Below, one piece after another: positions 1-8,009 of a stretch of 37,279 nucleotides of DNA. The DNA comes from Clostridia bacterium. GTDB taxonomy: Bacteria; Bacillota; Clostridia; Oscillospirales; Acutalibacteraceae. The stretch is from positions 1 through 37,279 of the forward strand of contig JAFZFT010000062.1 in the NCBI GenBank assembly GCA_017555765.1, given 5' to 3'. Below the pieces are notes generated by a model that saw only the letters and a list, made by a program, of their open reading frames with translations, was not told the DNA's origin and made no database searches. Position 1 is the stretch's first letter; each line of letters begins with the position of its first letter. The position numbers were made by a program, and so were the translations under genes.

Positions 1-343
1 CGATTTCCTCTTCGGGTGAAAGAAGGGGTACTCTGCCGATATCCTTAAGGTACACCTTAACGGGGTCGTCGATAACACTCTTTGCGTCAGCGGCAATAAC
101 TGCACCGTCATAGTCCTTAGGAAGGTCGATATCAACGGAAATTGAGTCGAGAATTTCATCGCTGAGGTCGTCAACGATTTCTACGCCGTAGCTTTCAAGC
201 TTTGCGTATACCTTTTCCATTTCCTCCATATCAACGTCAGCTTCAACGAGTACGGCATCAATCTCGGTTGAGTTGAGCTTACCTGTTGAAATACCTCTGT
301 CAACAAGAGCTTTGAGTAAAGCATTTTTTTCCTGGTTTTCCAT
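1..343 (-). CDS. rpoD: RNA polymerase primary sigma factor, N-terminal part (cut by window edge)
   Basis: Only the first 114 codons are present; the gene runs off the left edge. The start is ATG at 343 behind an AAGGAAG ribosome binding site. Translation begins MENQEKNALLKALVDRGIS, resembling the helical sigma region 1.1, and later reads DDPVKVYLKDIGRVPLLSPE, the hallmark of region 1.2 in housekeeping sigma-70 factors. It lies 44 bases after dnaG on the same strand, the conserved dnaG-rpoD order of Firmicutes, so it is probably co-transcribed. The core-binding and promoter-recognition regions 2 to 4 are outside the window. The call is secure from region 1.2 and gene order. Confidence 0.95.
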   Translation of the reverse strand, partial: MENQEKNALLKALVDRGISTGKLNSTEIDAVLVEADVDMEEMEKVYAKLESYGVEIVDDLSDEILDSISVDIDLPKDYDGAVIAADAKSVIDDPVKVYLKDIGRVPLLSPEEEI

Positions 344-387
344 AATTACTTCCTTGCCTTTCTGCCTTTTTATTTTAGGGAAATTTG

Positions 388-2151
388 TTACTTTTTATTT
401 TTGAACAGTGCCGCAAACTCCTCGTCGGATAAGCTTTCTATTGACGGCAGCTGTTGTTTTTTGATTTTTTCTTCTCTCATAACGCTTACACAGTCAGCAC
501 ATACTGTAAGCCCGAAGTTTAAGCCTTCATTCTGCTTACATATCTTCACAAGAAGATTCATCTGCTCTGCTGTCAGCTCCTGAGAGAAAAGAGTCAGCTC
601 AAGGGCTCTGCGGTCATCAATTTTTTCCGTTATTACCTCGAAAAGCCTTACGTGCTCAGCTACTGTGAAATCCTCTTTTTTGAGGCTGTCCTTCATTCTT
701 TCATAAAACTCGGGATTTTTCATCAGCGCCGCTATAAGCATCTGCTCAGCCTTTATCGCCTTGATATTAGTACCGCTTGCAACGGCCTCTTTAGTATTTT
801 CGGTCATTGCCTGCTGCTGAATTTTAGTGAAATACTGCTTTTTCTCGCTTGTCTGCTTACGTCTTGCGAGCTGCTCGATTCTTATCATAATCGACTGTTT
901 ACTGACTCCGAGCTCCTCGGAAAGTCTTGAAGCGTATATTTCCTGAGGTATCTTACTTGAAAGCCCTGCAAGCACCTCTGCAGCCTTTTCAAGGAATTTC
1001 ATCTTTCCGTCGCTCGTCTGTAAATCGTACTGACCTCTGAGACGTACGATAGCAAACTCAATATCGTTTGCCGCACCGTCAACAAGACTCTGAAACCTTT
1101 CGGGGCCGTACTTGCGGAGAATTTCGTCCGGGTCCTTACCGCCGGTAAGATGCACAACGCGGATTTTCATACCGATTGAATTGAAAATTCCGATTGCTCT
1201 CTGCGTTGCCTTCTGTCCCGCCTCGTCAGCATCGTAGGACAGTATTATTTCGTCAGCGTACCGCGAAAGAAGGTGTGCCATTTCACCCGTCAGTGCAGTG
1301 CCGAGACACGCAATTGCATTGGTAAAGCCCGCCTGATGAAGAGATATGGCATCCATATAGCCTTCCACGAGGATAAGACTTTTATCCGTGGAATTTTTTG
1401 CAAAGTTGAGTCCGAAAACGCCGAGACTCTTCTTGTAAATAAGTGTATCCGAGGTGTTGATATATTTAGGCTTACTGTCGTCAAGTACTCTGCCGCCGAA
1501 GGCAACCACATTGCCTCTTGCATCAATAATCGGTACCATAACACGGTTACGGAAGGAATCGTAAAAGCTTACTCTGCCGTCCTTCTCGCTCTTGTTTGCG
1601 AGGTTGGCTTCGTATGCCTCCTCGTAGGAATAGCCCTTCTCTCTCAGGTGATTGAGAAGCTTTCGCCAGTCGTTGGGTGCATATCCCATACCGAATTTTG
1701 TTATCGTACTCTTTTTGTAGCCTCGGGATTTGAAATACTCGAGACCTGCCTTGCCCTCCTCGGTGAAAAGGCAGGAATTGAAAAATCTTGCCGCTTCCTT
1801 GTTTATTTCGTACATTCTCTTACGCTTGACCGCAAGAGAATCGTCCACACCGTCGGACGGCATAACAAGGGAGTATCTGTCGCACAGAAATCTTACAGCC
1901 TCGTAGAAGTCGAGATTTTCTGCACGCCGTATAAAGTTTATAACCTCGCCTCCCGCACCGCAGCCGAAGCAGAAATAGCTCTGACTGTCGGGGTACACGG
2001 TGAAGGACGGTGTTTTTTCGTTATGGAAGGGACAAAGACCCACAAGATTTTTGCCTCTTCTTTTCAGCTGAACATATGATGATATGGTCTGCTCAATATC
2101 ACAGCGCATATGAAGCTCTGTGAGAAATTCATCTGAAAAACGCTGCGCCAT
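388..2151 (-). CDS. dnaG: DNA primase
   Basis: 587 codons, a normal length for bacterial DnaG, which makes RNA primers at the replication fork. The N-terminal CHC2 zinc-binding domain shows C40, H43, C61 and C64 within CPFHNEKTPSF and YFCFGCGAGG. The catalytic core and TOPRIM domain follow, with LVEGYMDAISLHQAGF (acidic E of TOPRIM) and SYDADEAGQKA (the DxD pair). The C-terminal ~150 residues are the divergent DnaB-helicase-interacting region. The start is ATG at 2151 after GAAAGGAG. It sits between dgt and rpoD in the same direction. The gap before it (2152-2370) is filled by a heptamer-bounded repeat and I found no convincing promoter there, so transcription may come from upstream of dgt. 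Confidence 0.98.
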   Translation of the reverse strand: MAQRFSDEFLTELHMRCDIEQTISSYVQLKRRGKNLVGLCPFHNEKTPSFTVYPDSQSYFCFGCGAGGEVINFIRRAENLDFYEAVRFLCDRYSLVMPSDGVDDSLAVKRKRMYEINKEAARFFNSCLFTEEGKAGLEYFKSRGYKKSTITKFGMGYAPNDWRKLLNHLREKGYSYEEAYEANLANKSEKDGRVSFYDSFRNRVMVPIIDARGNVVAFGGRVLDDSKPKYINTSDTLIYKKSLGVFGLNFAKNSTDKSLILVEGYMDAISLHQAGFTNAIACLGTALTGEMAHLLSRYADEIILSYDADEAGQKATQRAIGIFNSIGMKIRVVHLTGGKDPDEILRKYGPERFQSLVDGAANDIEFAIVRLRGQYDLQTSDGKMKFLEKAAEVLAGLSSKIPQEIYASRLSEELGVSKQSIMIRIEQLARRKQTSEKKQYFTKIQQQAMTENTKEAVASGTNIKAIKAEQMLIAALMKNPEFYERMKDSLKKEDFTVAEHVRLFEVITEKIDDRRALELTLFSQELTAEQMNLLVKICKQNEGLNFGLTVCADCVSVMREEKIKKQQLPSIESLSDEEFAALFKNKK

Positions 2152-2178
2152 AGGCTTTGTCTCCTTTCGTAGATTGAA

Positions 2179-2372
2179 GGGCCGAGGGCCGAGGGCCGAG
2201 GGCCAAGCATAGTTAAGATGAAAATATGTTTTACTTTGTCAGCTATATTGAAGCTGAAGAGCTTAATCCCTGAAGTATAAATCAAATATATTTACATTCT
2301 GTAAAATTCTTCGCGGGTACAGATTATCTGATTATCCTTTGTAAGCGCGTCGGCCCTTGGCCCTTGGCCCTT
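2179..2372. repeat. Heptamer-array inverted pair between dgt and dnaG
   Basis: On the plus strand 2179-2206 is four 7-bp units, GGGCCGA three times then GGGCCAA. At 2352-2372 there are three units of GGCCCTT, the reverse complement of AAGGGCC. The two arrays face each other across about 145 bases of A+T-rich sequence with no gene. The right array overlaps the dgt stop codon (2371-2373): on the minus strand the stop TAA is T followed by the AA of the first AAGGGCC unit. The left array ends about 27 bases before the dnaG start, just upstream of its ribosome binding site. The element therefore fills the whole gap between the two genes. Confidence 0.85.
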
Positions 2373-3369
2373 ACTTGCTCCAGCCGCTGGGGATGAAGTA
2401 ATCGTTATATACCTTAAGGGCATAGGAGTCGCTCATACCGGCTATGTAGTCGCAGGCGGCTCTCTGAGCACCGTCACGCCAGGCTATTTCTATGTACTCA
2501 TTGGGAAGCTCATTGGGATTTTCCTCGAAGAAGTGGTAAAGGCGCTGAATCATTGCCATTGCCTTACCCTCCTCGCTTTTGCAAACGGGATTTGTGTATA
2601 CTCTGTCAAACATAAACTCGTGGAGTATATCGAAGGCACTCTGCACATTACTGTCAAAGGCGACCTCTCCGTATGTATTCTCTATAACTGATGTAACCAT
2701 TGTATCGATGCGCTGACTCTTTCTTTCGCCGAGATATTTTCTCGCTTCAACGGGTATGTTGCCCTCGGTGATTACTCCCGCACGGACTGCATCGTCGATA
2801 TCGTGGTTTATGTATGCAATTTTATCGGCAAGCTTTACTATTCTGCCCTCAAGAGTCTGAGCCTCCTCACCTCTTGTGTGGCAGACAATTCCGTTTCTTA
2901 CCTCGTAGGTAAGGTTAAGTCCCTTGCCCTTGTTTTCGATATAATCAACTACTCTCAGGCTCTGCTCATAGTGCTTGAAGCCGCCGGGTACAACCTCATT
3001 GAGGGCTCTTTCACCCGCATGGCCGAAGGGAGTATGTCCAAGGTCGTGACCGAGTGCGATTGCTTCAGTTAAATCCTCGTTGAGACCGAGTCCCACTGCA
3101 ATTGTTCTTGCAATCTGTGAAACCTCGAGAGTATGGGTAAGTCTTGTTCTGTAATGCTCACTGTCGGGAGCAAGGAAAACCTGAGTTTTGTGCATAAGAC
3201 GTCTGAATGCGGCGCAGTGGATGATTCTGTCCCTGTCACGCTGATAAGCTGTCCTTATAGGACACTCAGGCTCGAAGGTCTGTCTGCCTTTCGTATTTTC
3301 GCAAAGCATAGCATACTCCGAAAGAGTGTTTCTTTCGTTAAGGAGAGTTCTTTCTCTTATCTGTGCCAC
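2371..3369 (-). CDS. dgt: dGTP triphosphohydrolase-like HD-domain protein
   Basis: 332 codons. An HD-superfamily phosphohydrolase that in characterised relatives cleaves dGTP or other dNTPs to the nucleoside and tripolyphosphate. The N-terminus has the family signature RDRIIHCAAFRRLMHKTQVF, then YRTRLTHTLEVSQIAR with the first metal-binding His and GHDLGHTPFGHAGE with the HD pair. Length matches the short Gram-positive Dgt class. The start is a GTG at 3369 with AAAGGCGG upstream. Substrate preference cannot be read from sequence. It is the first gene of the dgt-dnaG-rpoD cluster, whose order is conserved in many Clostridia. Its stop codon is overlapped by a heptamer repeat. Confidence 0.92.
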   Translation of the reverse strand: MAQIRERTLLNERNTLSEYAMLCENTKGRQTFEPECPIRTAYQRDRDRIIHCAAFRRLMHKTQVFLAPDSEHYRTRLTHTLEVSQIARTIAVGLGLNEDLTEAIALGHDLGHTPFGHAGERALNEVVPGGFKHYEQSLRVVDYIENKGKGLNLTYEVRNGIVCHTRGEEAQTLEGRIVKLADKIAYINHDIDDAVRAGVITEGNIPVEARKYLGERKSQRIDTMVTSVIENTYGEVAFDSNVQSAFDILHEFMFDRVYTNPVCKSEEGKAMAMIQRLYHFFEENPNELPNEYIEIAWRDGAQRAACDYIAGMSDSYALKVYNDYFIPSGWSK

Positions 3370-3447
3370 AAAAACCGCCGCCTTTCGTACTGATTTCTGA
3401 CGTGTTGAATATATATACGCTTATTTTTGTGTTTTCCCTCTTTTAAA

Positions 3448-4068
3448 TTATATTTCGCAATATTTTTCGTCCATTACCTCGCAGGAGAATTTTCCGCAGG
3501 ACACATCTATGAGCCTTGCTTCAAAGTAAGGAAGCTTTTCCTCAGGGATTCTGAAGATAACCTCCACCGCATCGGTGAATACTGTATCCTCGACGATGCC
3601 GCCCTCCTCACAGATTAAAGGTACGAGTCTGCCGTAGAAGTTATAGTCGGACTTGACGCTGACTATCTTGCAAAGGGACATTGTTATAACCTGTCCCGCA
3701 TCGAGAGCAATTTTCGAGCCGTGAGAGTAGGCTCTTACAAGTCCGCCCGCACCGAGCATTATACCGCCGAAGTAACGGGTAACAACAACGCAGCAGTCAA
3801 CTACCTCCTGCTTGATGATTACATCAAGAGCGGGCATACCTGCAGTGCCTGAAGGCTCACCATCATCGCTGAAGCGCTTTATCTGACCTTCCTTAAGGCT
3901 GTAGGCATAGACATTGTGGGTAGCATCCCAGTGCTTTGATTTTATCTCGGATATAAAGGCGGTTGCTTCCTCAACTGTCTTGACCGGCTTTACATAACCT
4001 ATGAAGCGGGATTTCTTGGTGATGAATTCGTCGCTTGATTCGTACTTTACGGTTTTGTAGCTTGCCAC
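3448..4068 (-). CDS. yigZ: YigZ/IMPACT family protein
   Basis: 206 codons from a GTG start at 4068, preceded by the ribosome binding site AAGGGGG. An upstream in-frame ATG at 4113 lies inside the rpmE terminator and is rejected as the start. The family signature RFSDDGEPSGTAGMPAL is present, and KKSRFIGYVKPV and TRYFGGIMLGAGGLVRAYS match the N-terminal UPF0029/IMPACT domain; the remainder is the small C-terminal ferredoxin-like domain. Eukaryotic IMPACT regulates GCN2; the role of the bacterial protein is unsettled, with ribosome or nucleic-acid links proposed. It follows rpmE closely, with an apparent terminator between them, so expression may depend on readthrough. Confidence 0.9.
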   Translation of the reverse strand: MASYKTVKYESSDEFITKKSRFIGYVKPVKTVEEATAFISEIKSKHWDATHNVYAYSLKEGQIKRFSDDGEPSGTAGMPALDVIIKQEVVDCCVVVTRYFGGIMLGAGGLVRAYSHGSKIALDAGQVITMSLCKIVSVKSDYNFYGRLVPLICEEGGIVEDTVFTDAVEVIFRIPEEKLPYFEARLIDVSCGKFSCEVMDEKYCEI

Positions 4069-4093
4069 GGCGTTACCCCCTTTTCGTAAATAA

Positions 4094-4129
4094 ATGAAAA
4101 TAAGACGGAACAAAAAATTTGTACCGTCT
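4094..4129 (-). terminator. Intrinsic terminator after rpmE
   Basis: The arms 4103-4111 and 4121-4129 (AGACGGTAC on the minus strand against GTTCCGTCT) pair over nine positions with one mismatch around an A/T loop. Read on the minus strand the stem is followed by the U-rich run TTATTTT. It lies 20 bases past the rpmE stop and ends only about 30 bases before the yigZ start. Confidence 0.75.
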
Positions 4130-4149
4130 AAATTCTTTAATTAAGCCAA

Positions 4150-4359
4150 TTATTTGTTCTTTGCAAGATTGATACGCTTATTGAACTTATCAACACGTCC
4201 GCCTGTATCTACAAGCTTCTGCTTACCTGTGAAGTAGGGATGGCAGTTTGAGCAGATATCAACGTGCATATCCTTCTTTGTTGAACCAGTCTTGATGATT
4301 GCACCGCAAGCGCACTTTACTTCTGTCTGTTCGTAACCGGGATGAATACCGTTTTTCAT
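4150..4359 (-). CDS. rpmE: 50S ribosomal protein L31
   Basis: 69 codons, typical for L31. It begins [20 protein letters not shown] and contains the four-cysteine zinc motif (CAC near residues 16-18 and CSNC near 36-39), so it is the zinc-binding C+ type. It also has the conserved HPYFTGKQK segment. L31 bridges the 50S and 30S subunits at the central protuberance. The start is ATG at 4359 after AGAGGTG. It has its own promoter upstream and a terminator downstream, so it is probably a monocistronic unit or weakly linked to yigZ. Confidence 0.98.
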   Translation of the reverse strand: MKNGIHPGYEQTEVKCACGAIIKTGSTKKDMHVDICSNCHPYFTGKQKLVDTGGRVDKFNKRINLAKNK

Positions 4360-4405
4360 TATGTGTCACCTCTTTCGGACATTATTATTTACATTAACGC
4401 AAGGC

Positions 4406-4434
4406 ATTGTATCACATCGAGAATGAAAAATCAA
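4406..4434 (-). promoter_or_regulatory. Vegetative promoter for rpmE
   Basis: On the minus strand a -35 TTGATT (4434-4429) is separated by exactly 17 bases from a -10 TACAAT (4411-4406). The -10 is about 47 bases upstream of the rpmE start codon. Spacing and hexamers fit the sigma-A consensus. Confidence 0.7.
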
Positions 4435-4463
4435 CATTTTTTTGAAAATTCTTTATTTTATTT

Positions 4464-7400
4464 TCAATTTTTTTCTTTAATCTCGATTTCACGTGATAAA
4501 TGGAAGGAATAAAGCAGGGTCTGCTTCACCTCCAGACCCGTACAAAGCTCAAGAGCCTTCTTGTAAAGAAGCACCTGAGAGCTGTACTTTTCTCTGAATT
4601 CCTCTTCGCTGTCGATAAGGTCGGTTTTGTAGTCGATGACAACAAGCTTACCATCCTCCTCAAAGGCACAGTCGCATGCACCCTGAATCATAACCTTTTC
4701 ATCGGAGAATTCATCAACGTTTTCATATATATCATTTATGGGTACCTCAATGATAAAACGCTTTTCCCTGAGCACTCTGTCGGAGGCGAGAATTCTTGAA
4801 AGAAGTCCGCTCTTAAGGAATTCGCCCACATTTCTGCGGTTGATTGCCTTTGCCTCAGCTTCGGAGATAAGTCCCTTTTCGAGAAGGCTCTGTATCTCAC
4901 CCTCAAGGTCTGTCTTTGCCCTTTCATAGTCAGCGTACTGTGCAAAGCGGTGGGTCGCAGTACCCTTCTGTGCACCCGTAAGTCCGCCCTCACAAAGGAA
5001 TGCAGGCTTTGAGGAAGCAAAATACTCCCTGTCTATGCTGCCCTTGTCAACCGAGGAGGCAGTCCTCTTCATATTTATACCTGAGAGAGCTTCGTACTTA
5101 TATCTGAAGCTTCCTCTTTCTCTGAGCATTGTGAGGAAGCCTTCATCGATGCCACTCTTACCTGATTCTTCCGCAGAAGGTACACAAAGAGGCTCACCCT
5201 CACTTATAAACACCTTTATCGGGGATTCGCAGGGAAGTACGAAGCTGTCATCTATGTTTGCAATTTCACGAAGAGCCTCACTGTCCTTATGTCTTAAAAG
5301 AGCGGTGAGCATCCACTGACCGAAGCCGCTTGCCTGAGAAATAGCATAGGGCATTACGCTCTTGCTTTCACGCACAAGGTCAACTCCGCACTTTGCAACG
5401 GAGGAAGCAATATTCTTACCCGCATAAACAAGCATAAGCTTTTCCTTTGCTCTTGTAAGGGCAACGTAAAGCACACGAAGCTCCTCACTGAGCATATCAC
5501 GGTGCATTGCAAGCTTTACCGCAGTACGGGGAAGAGTTTCAAACTGCTCGTAGGTGTCTATGTCACGGTGTCTTATGGCGATGCCCGCCTTTTTGCTCAT
5601 GATAAGGCTCTGCGCCTCGTCCTTTATGTTGAATTTTCCGTTGCAGTTTGCAAGAATGCACACAGGGAATTCAAGTCCCTTTGATTTGTGGATTGTCATA
5701 ATTCTGACAACATCAGCATTACTGCATGCATTGAGAGCACCTGTAAGATCCTGCTTCTGCGAGGAGAGGCGGTCGATAAAGCGGATAAAGCCGCTAAGGC
5801 CCATATAGCCTGACTTTTCGTACACTGACGAGTAGTCGAGCATAAGGCGGAGATTCGCACTGCCGGCACCGGATTTATCCACTGCGTCAAATATGCAGGG
5901 AAGTGCGGTCTGCCCGTATATTTCGTTAAGAAGCTCCCCTACGCCGAGGCAGATACTCATTGAACGCCATTCCCTGAGCTTTTCAAGGAAGGCGGTACAT
6001 TCTGCGTCCGACCTTCTTTCGCTTTCAAGAAGGCAGGAATATACACTTGCCTTGCGGTTGAACTTCTTTATTTCTGCCACCTTATCGGTAGTGAAGCCGA
6101 AAACGGGAGACATCATTACACTTAAAAGAGGAATATCCTGAGCGGGATTATCGATGATTCTGAGGATATTCAGTACGAGAGCAATTTCGTTGGAGGCAAG
6201 GAAGTTGTCGGACACCTCGATAAAGCAGGGTATCCCTTCCCTTCTGAAGGTCTCGGCATATACAGTACCGTTTGTGGAGATTCCACGCATAAGTACGGCA
6301 AAATCTCTGTAGCTGACGGGTCTTTCAATGCTTCCGTCCCTGACGGTGTAGCCCTCTGCCATAAGTCTTTTTATCTGTGAGGCTATGTACCTTGCCTGAT
6401 ATTCGTGGGCGGTTTCCTCGTTTTCGTCGGCGGCACCCGTATCAAGAAGATGTATCTCTGTTGCCGCTTCGTCCTTTTCACTGTAAGCGGCACTTGCGGT
6501 GAGCCTTTCCTCACTGCCGTACTCAATATCGCCACTCTCACGGCTCATAATCTGCTCAAAAATAAAGTTGATTATATCTGTTACACCCTTGCGGCTACGG
6601 AAATTATTCGCAAGGATTATCTTCGCAGGATAGTTGTCCCTTTCGGGGTCATAGATATCAAGCTTATCCTTGAGACCCATAAAGATTTCAGGCATAGCCT
6701 GTCTGAAGGAATAGATGCTCTGCTTGACATCGCCTACCCTGAAAAGATTGTTGCGGGAAATGGACTCGAAAAGAAGCGACTGTGCCGCATTGGTATCCTG
6801 ATATTCGTCTATGAGGATTTCATCGTAGCACTCGCTTGTCCTTGCGGCGAGCTCTGTCCTCTCATAGCCTTCTTCCGTACTCTTTACAAAAAGAGACAGA
6901 GTCATATGCATTATATCGGAAAAGTCTGCGACCTTTCTGCTCTTTTTCATACGGGAATATATATCGGAATAAAGCTGTGTTGCCTCGGTAAGGCTCTTAA
7001 TCGCACCCGAGAAATATTCTATATCATCCTTGTAGTCCTTTTCACTGCAGCAGAGAAGCTCTTTTATCTTTTTGGTTATGTTTTCCTTACCATGGTCTCT
7101 GAGTGCCGCAAAATAAACTATCTGCGGCTCTTCCTTCATTTCCTTGGGGGTTTTTCCCTTGGTTGCCGCCTTGAAACGAAGAAGTGCGGAGCGCACATCG
7201 TCCCAGCTGCCCTCTTCTATTCTCGAAAGGATATACTCACACTGTGCTATATCGGTGCTTACTGCGGTGTTGTAGATTTTTTCAAGCACCTCGTCACCTG
7301 CTATATCCTCAAGGAGGCGTCTGAAAACGGAAAGGCTGTATTCTATACCCTGTCTTACCCTTTCAAGAACTATTTTACCGTGTATGCTTTCCTTCACATC

Positions 7401-8009
7401 GCTGTCGGGATTATAGTTATCGCAAAGCTCACTGAGCCACTTTTCAGGGAATGCAAAGGAGCGGGATACCTCGTAAAGTCTGTCTATTGCCGATTCAATT
7501 TCTGAATCGTCTGAGCCGCTGAAAAGCATTTCGATAAGTCTCCTGAAATCCGCTGAGCCGCTTTCGTACATTTTTTCAACGGTTAAGGCAAGAGCCTCCT
7601 TTTTTATAACTGCAAGCTCGCCTGAGTCCGCAGTACGGAAATCGGAGGATATGTCGAGAAGCTCGAAGTTTTCCTTTACTACCGAGGAGCAGAAGCTGTC
7701 AATGGTACATATTTTAGCATCGGCAAGAAGCATCTGCTGCTTTATGAGTCTTAAGTCCGAGGGGTCTTTTCTGATAAGCTCAGATATTGCGGCAGCGATT
7801 CTTTCGCGCATTTCCTGAGCCGCAAGCTTTGTGAAGGTTACGATGAGAAGTCTGTCCGCATCGGTAGGATTTTTCGGGTCGGTTATGCGCTCGATAACTC
7901 TTTGCACGAGTACGGCGGTTTTACCTGAGCCCGCTGCCGCTGAAACGAGCACTGAGCCCTTTCTTGCTTCTATAGCATTTTTCTGCTGAGGTGTCCAGTT
8001 TCTGCCCAT
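4464..8009 (-). CDS. addA: ATP-dependent helicase/nuclease subunit A
   Basis: 1181 codons from ATG at 8009, chosen because GGAGGG precedes it and it overlaps the addB stop as TAATG; an in-frame ATG 33 bases upstream lies inside addB without such a site. AddA is the 3'-to-5' UvrD-family helicase and one nuclease of the AddAB complex that processes double-strand breaks for RecA. Visible motifs are QQKNAIEA, Walker A AAAGSGKT (residues 24-31), helicase motif II DEYQDTN, VGDVKQSIYSFR, TIHKSKGLEFPV and the C-terminal RecB-type nuclease motif VVIDYKTD. Length is standard for the family. It is translationally coupled to addB. Confidence 0.97.
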   Translation of the reverse strand: MGRNWTPQQKNAIEARKGSVLVSAAAGSGKTAVLVQRVIERITDPKNPTDADRLLIVTFTKLAAQEMRERIAAAISELIRKDPSDLRLIKQQMLLADAKICTIDSFCSSVVKENFELLDISSDFRTADSGELAVIKKEALALTVEKMYESGSADFRRLIEMLFSGSDDSEIESAIDRLYEVSRSFAFPEKWLSELCDNYNPDSDVKESIHGKIVLERVRQGIEYSLSVFRRLLEDIAGDEVLEKIYNTAVSTDIAQCEYILSRIEEGSWDDVRSALLRFKAATKGKTPKEMKEEPQIVYFAALRDHGKENITKKIKELLCCSEKDYKDDIEYFSGAIKSLTEATQLYSDIYSRMKKSRKVADFSDIMHMTLSLFVKSTEEGYERTELAARTSECYDEILIDEYQDTNAAQSLLFESISRNNLFRVGDVKQSIYSFRQAMPEIFMGLKDKLDIYDPERDNYPAKIILANNFRSRKGVTDIINFIFEQIMSRESGDIEYGSEERLTASAAYSEKDEAATEIHLLDTGAADENEETAHEYQARYIASQIKRLMAEGYTVRDGSIERPVSYRDFAVLMRGISTNGTVYAETFRREGIPCFIEVSDNFLASNEIALVLNILRIIDNPAQDIPLLSVMMSPVFGFTTDKVAEIKKFNRKASVYSCLLESERRSDAECTAFLEKLREWRSMSICLGVGELLNEIYGQTALPCIFDAVDKSGAGSANLRLMLDYSSVYEKSGYMGLSGFIRFIDRLSSQKQDLTGALNACSNADVVRIMTIHKSKGLEFPVCILANCNGKFNIKDEAQSLIMSKKAGIAIRHRDIDTYEQFETLPRTAVKLAMHRDMLSEELRVLYVALTRAKEKLMLVYAGKNIASSVAKCGVDLVRESKSVMPYAISQASGFGQWMLTALLRHKDSEALREIANIDDSFVLPCESPIKVFISEGEPLCVPSAEESGKSGIDEGFLTMLRERGSFRYKYEALSGINMKRTASSVDKGSIDREYFASSKPAFLCEGGLTGAQKGTATHRFAQYADYERAKTDLEGEIQSLLEKGLISEAEAKAINRRNVGEFLKSGLLSRILASDRVLREKRFIIEVPINDIYENVDEFSDEKVMIQGACDCAFEEDGKLVVIDYKTDLIDSEEEFREKYSSQVLLYKKALELCTGLEVKQTLLYSFHLSREIEIKEKN

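Noticed and set aside
1273-2079. 268-codon plus-strand open frame inside dnaG
   Set aside because: It is antisense to a fully motif-supported dnaG; no ribosome binding site, promoter or recognisable protein features.
4437-4475. TTGAAAAT/ATTTTCAA hairpin downstream of addA
   Set aside because: The stem is all A/T, and the T run lies on the plus strand where no gene ends; too weak to call an addBA terminator.
6405-7505. 366-codon plus-strand open frame inside addA
   Set aside because: Antisense shadow of addA; its cysteine- and hydrophobic-rich translation follows from complementary codons, with no start signals.
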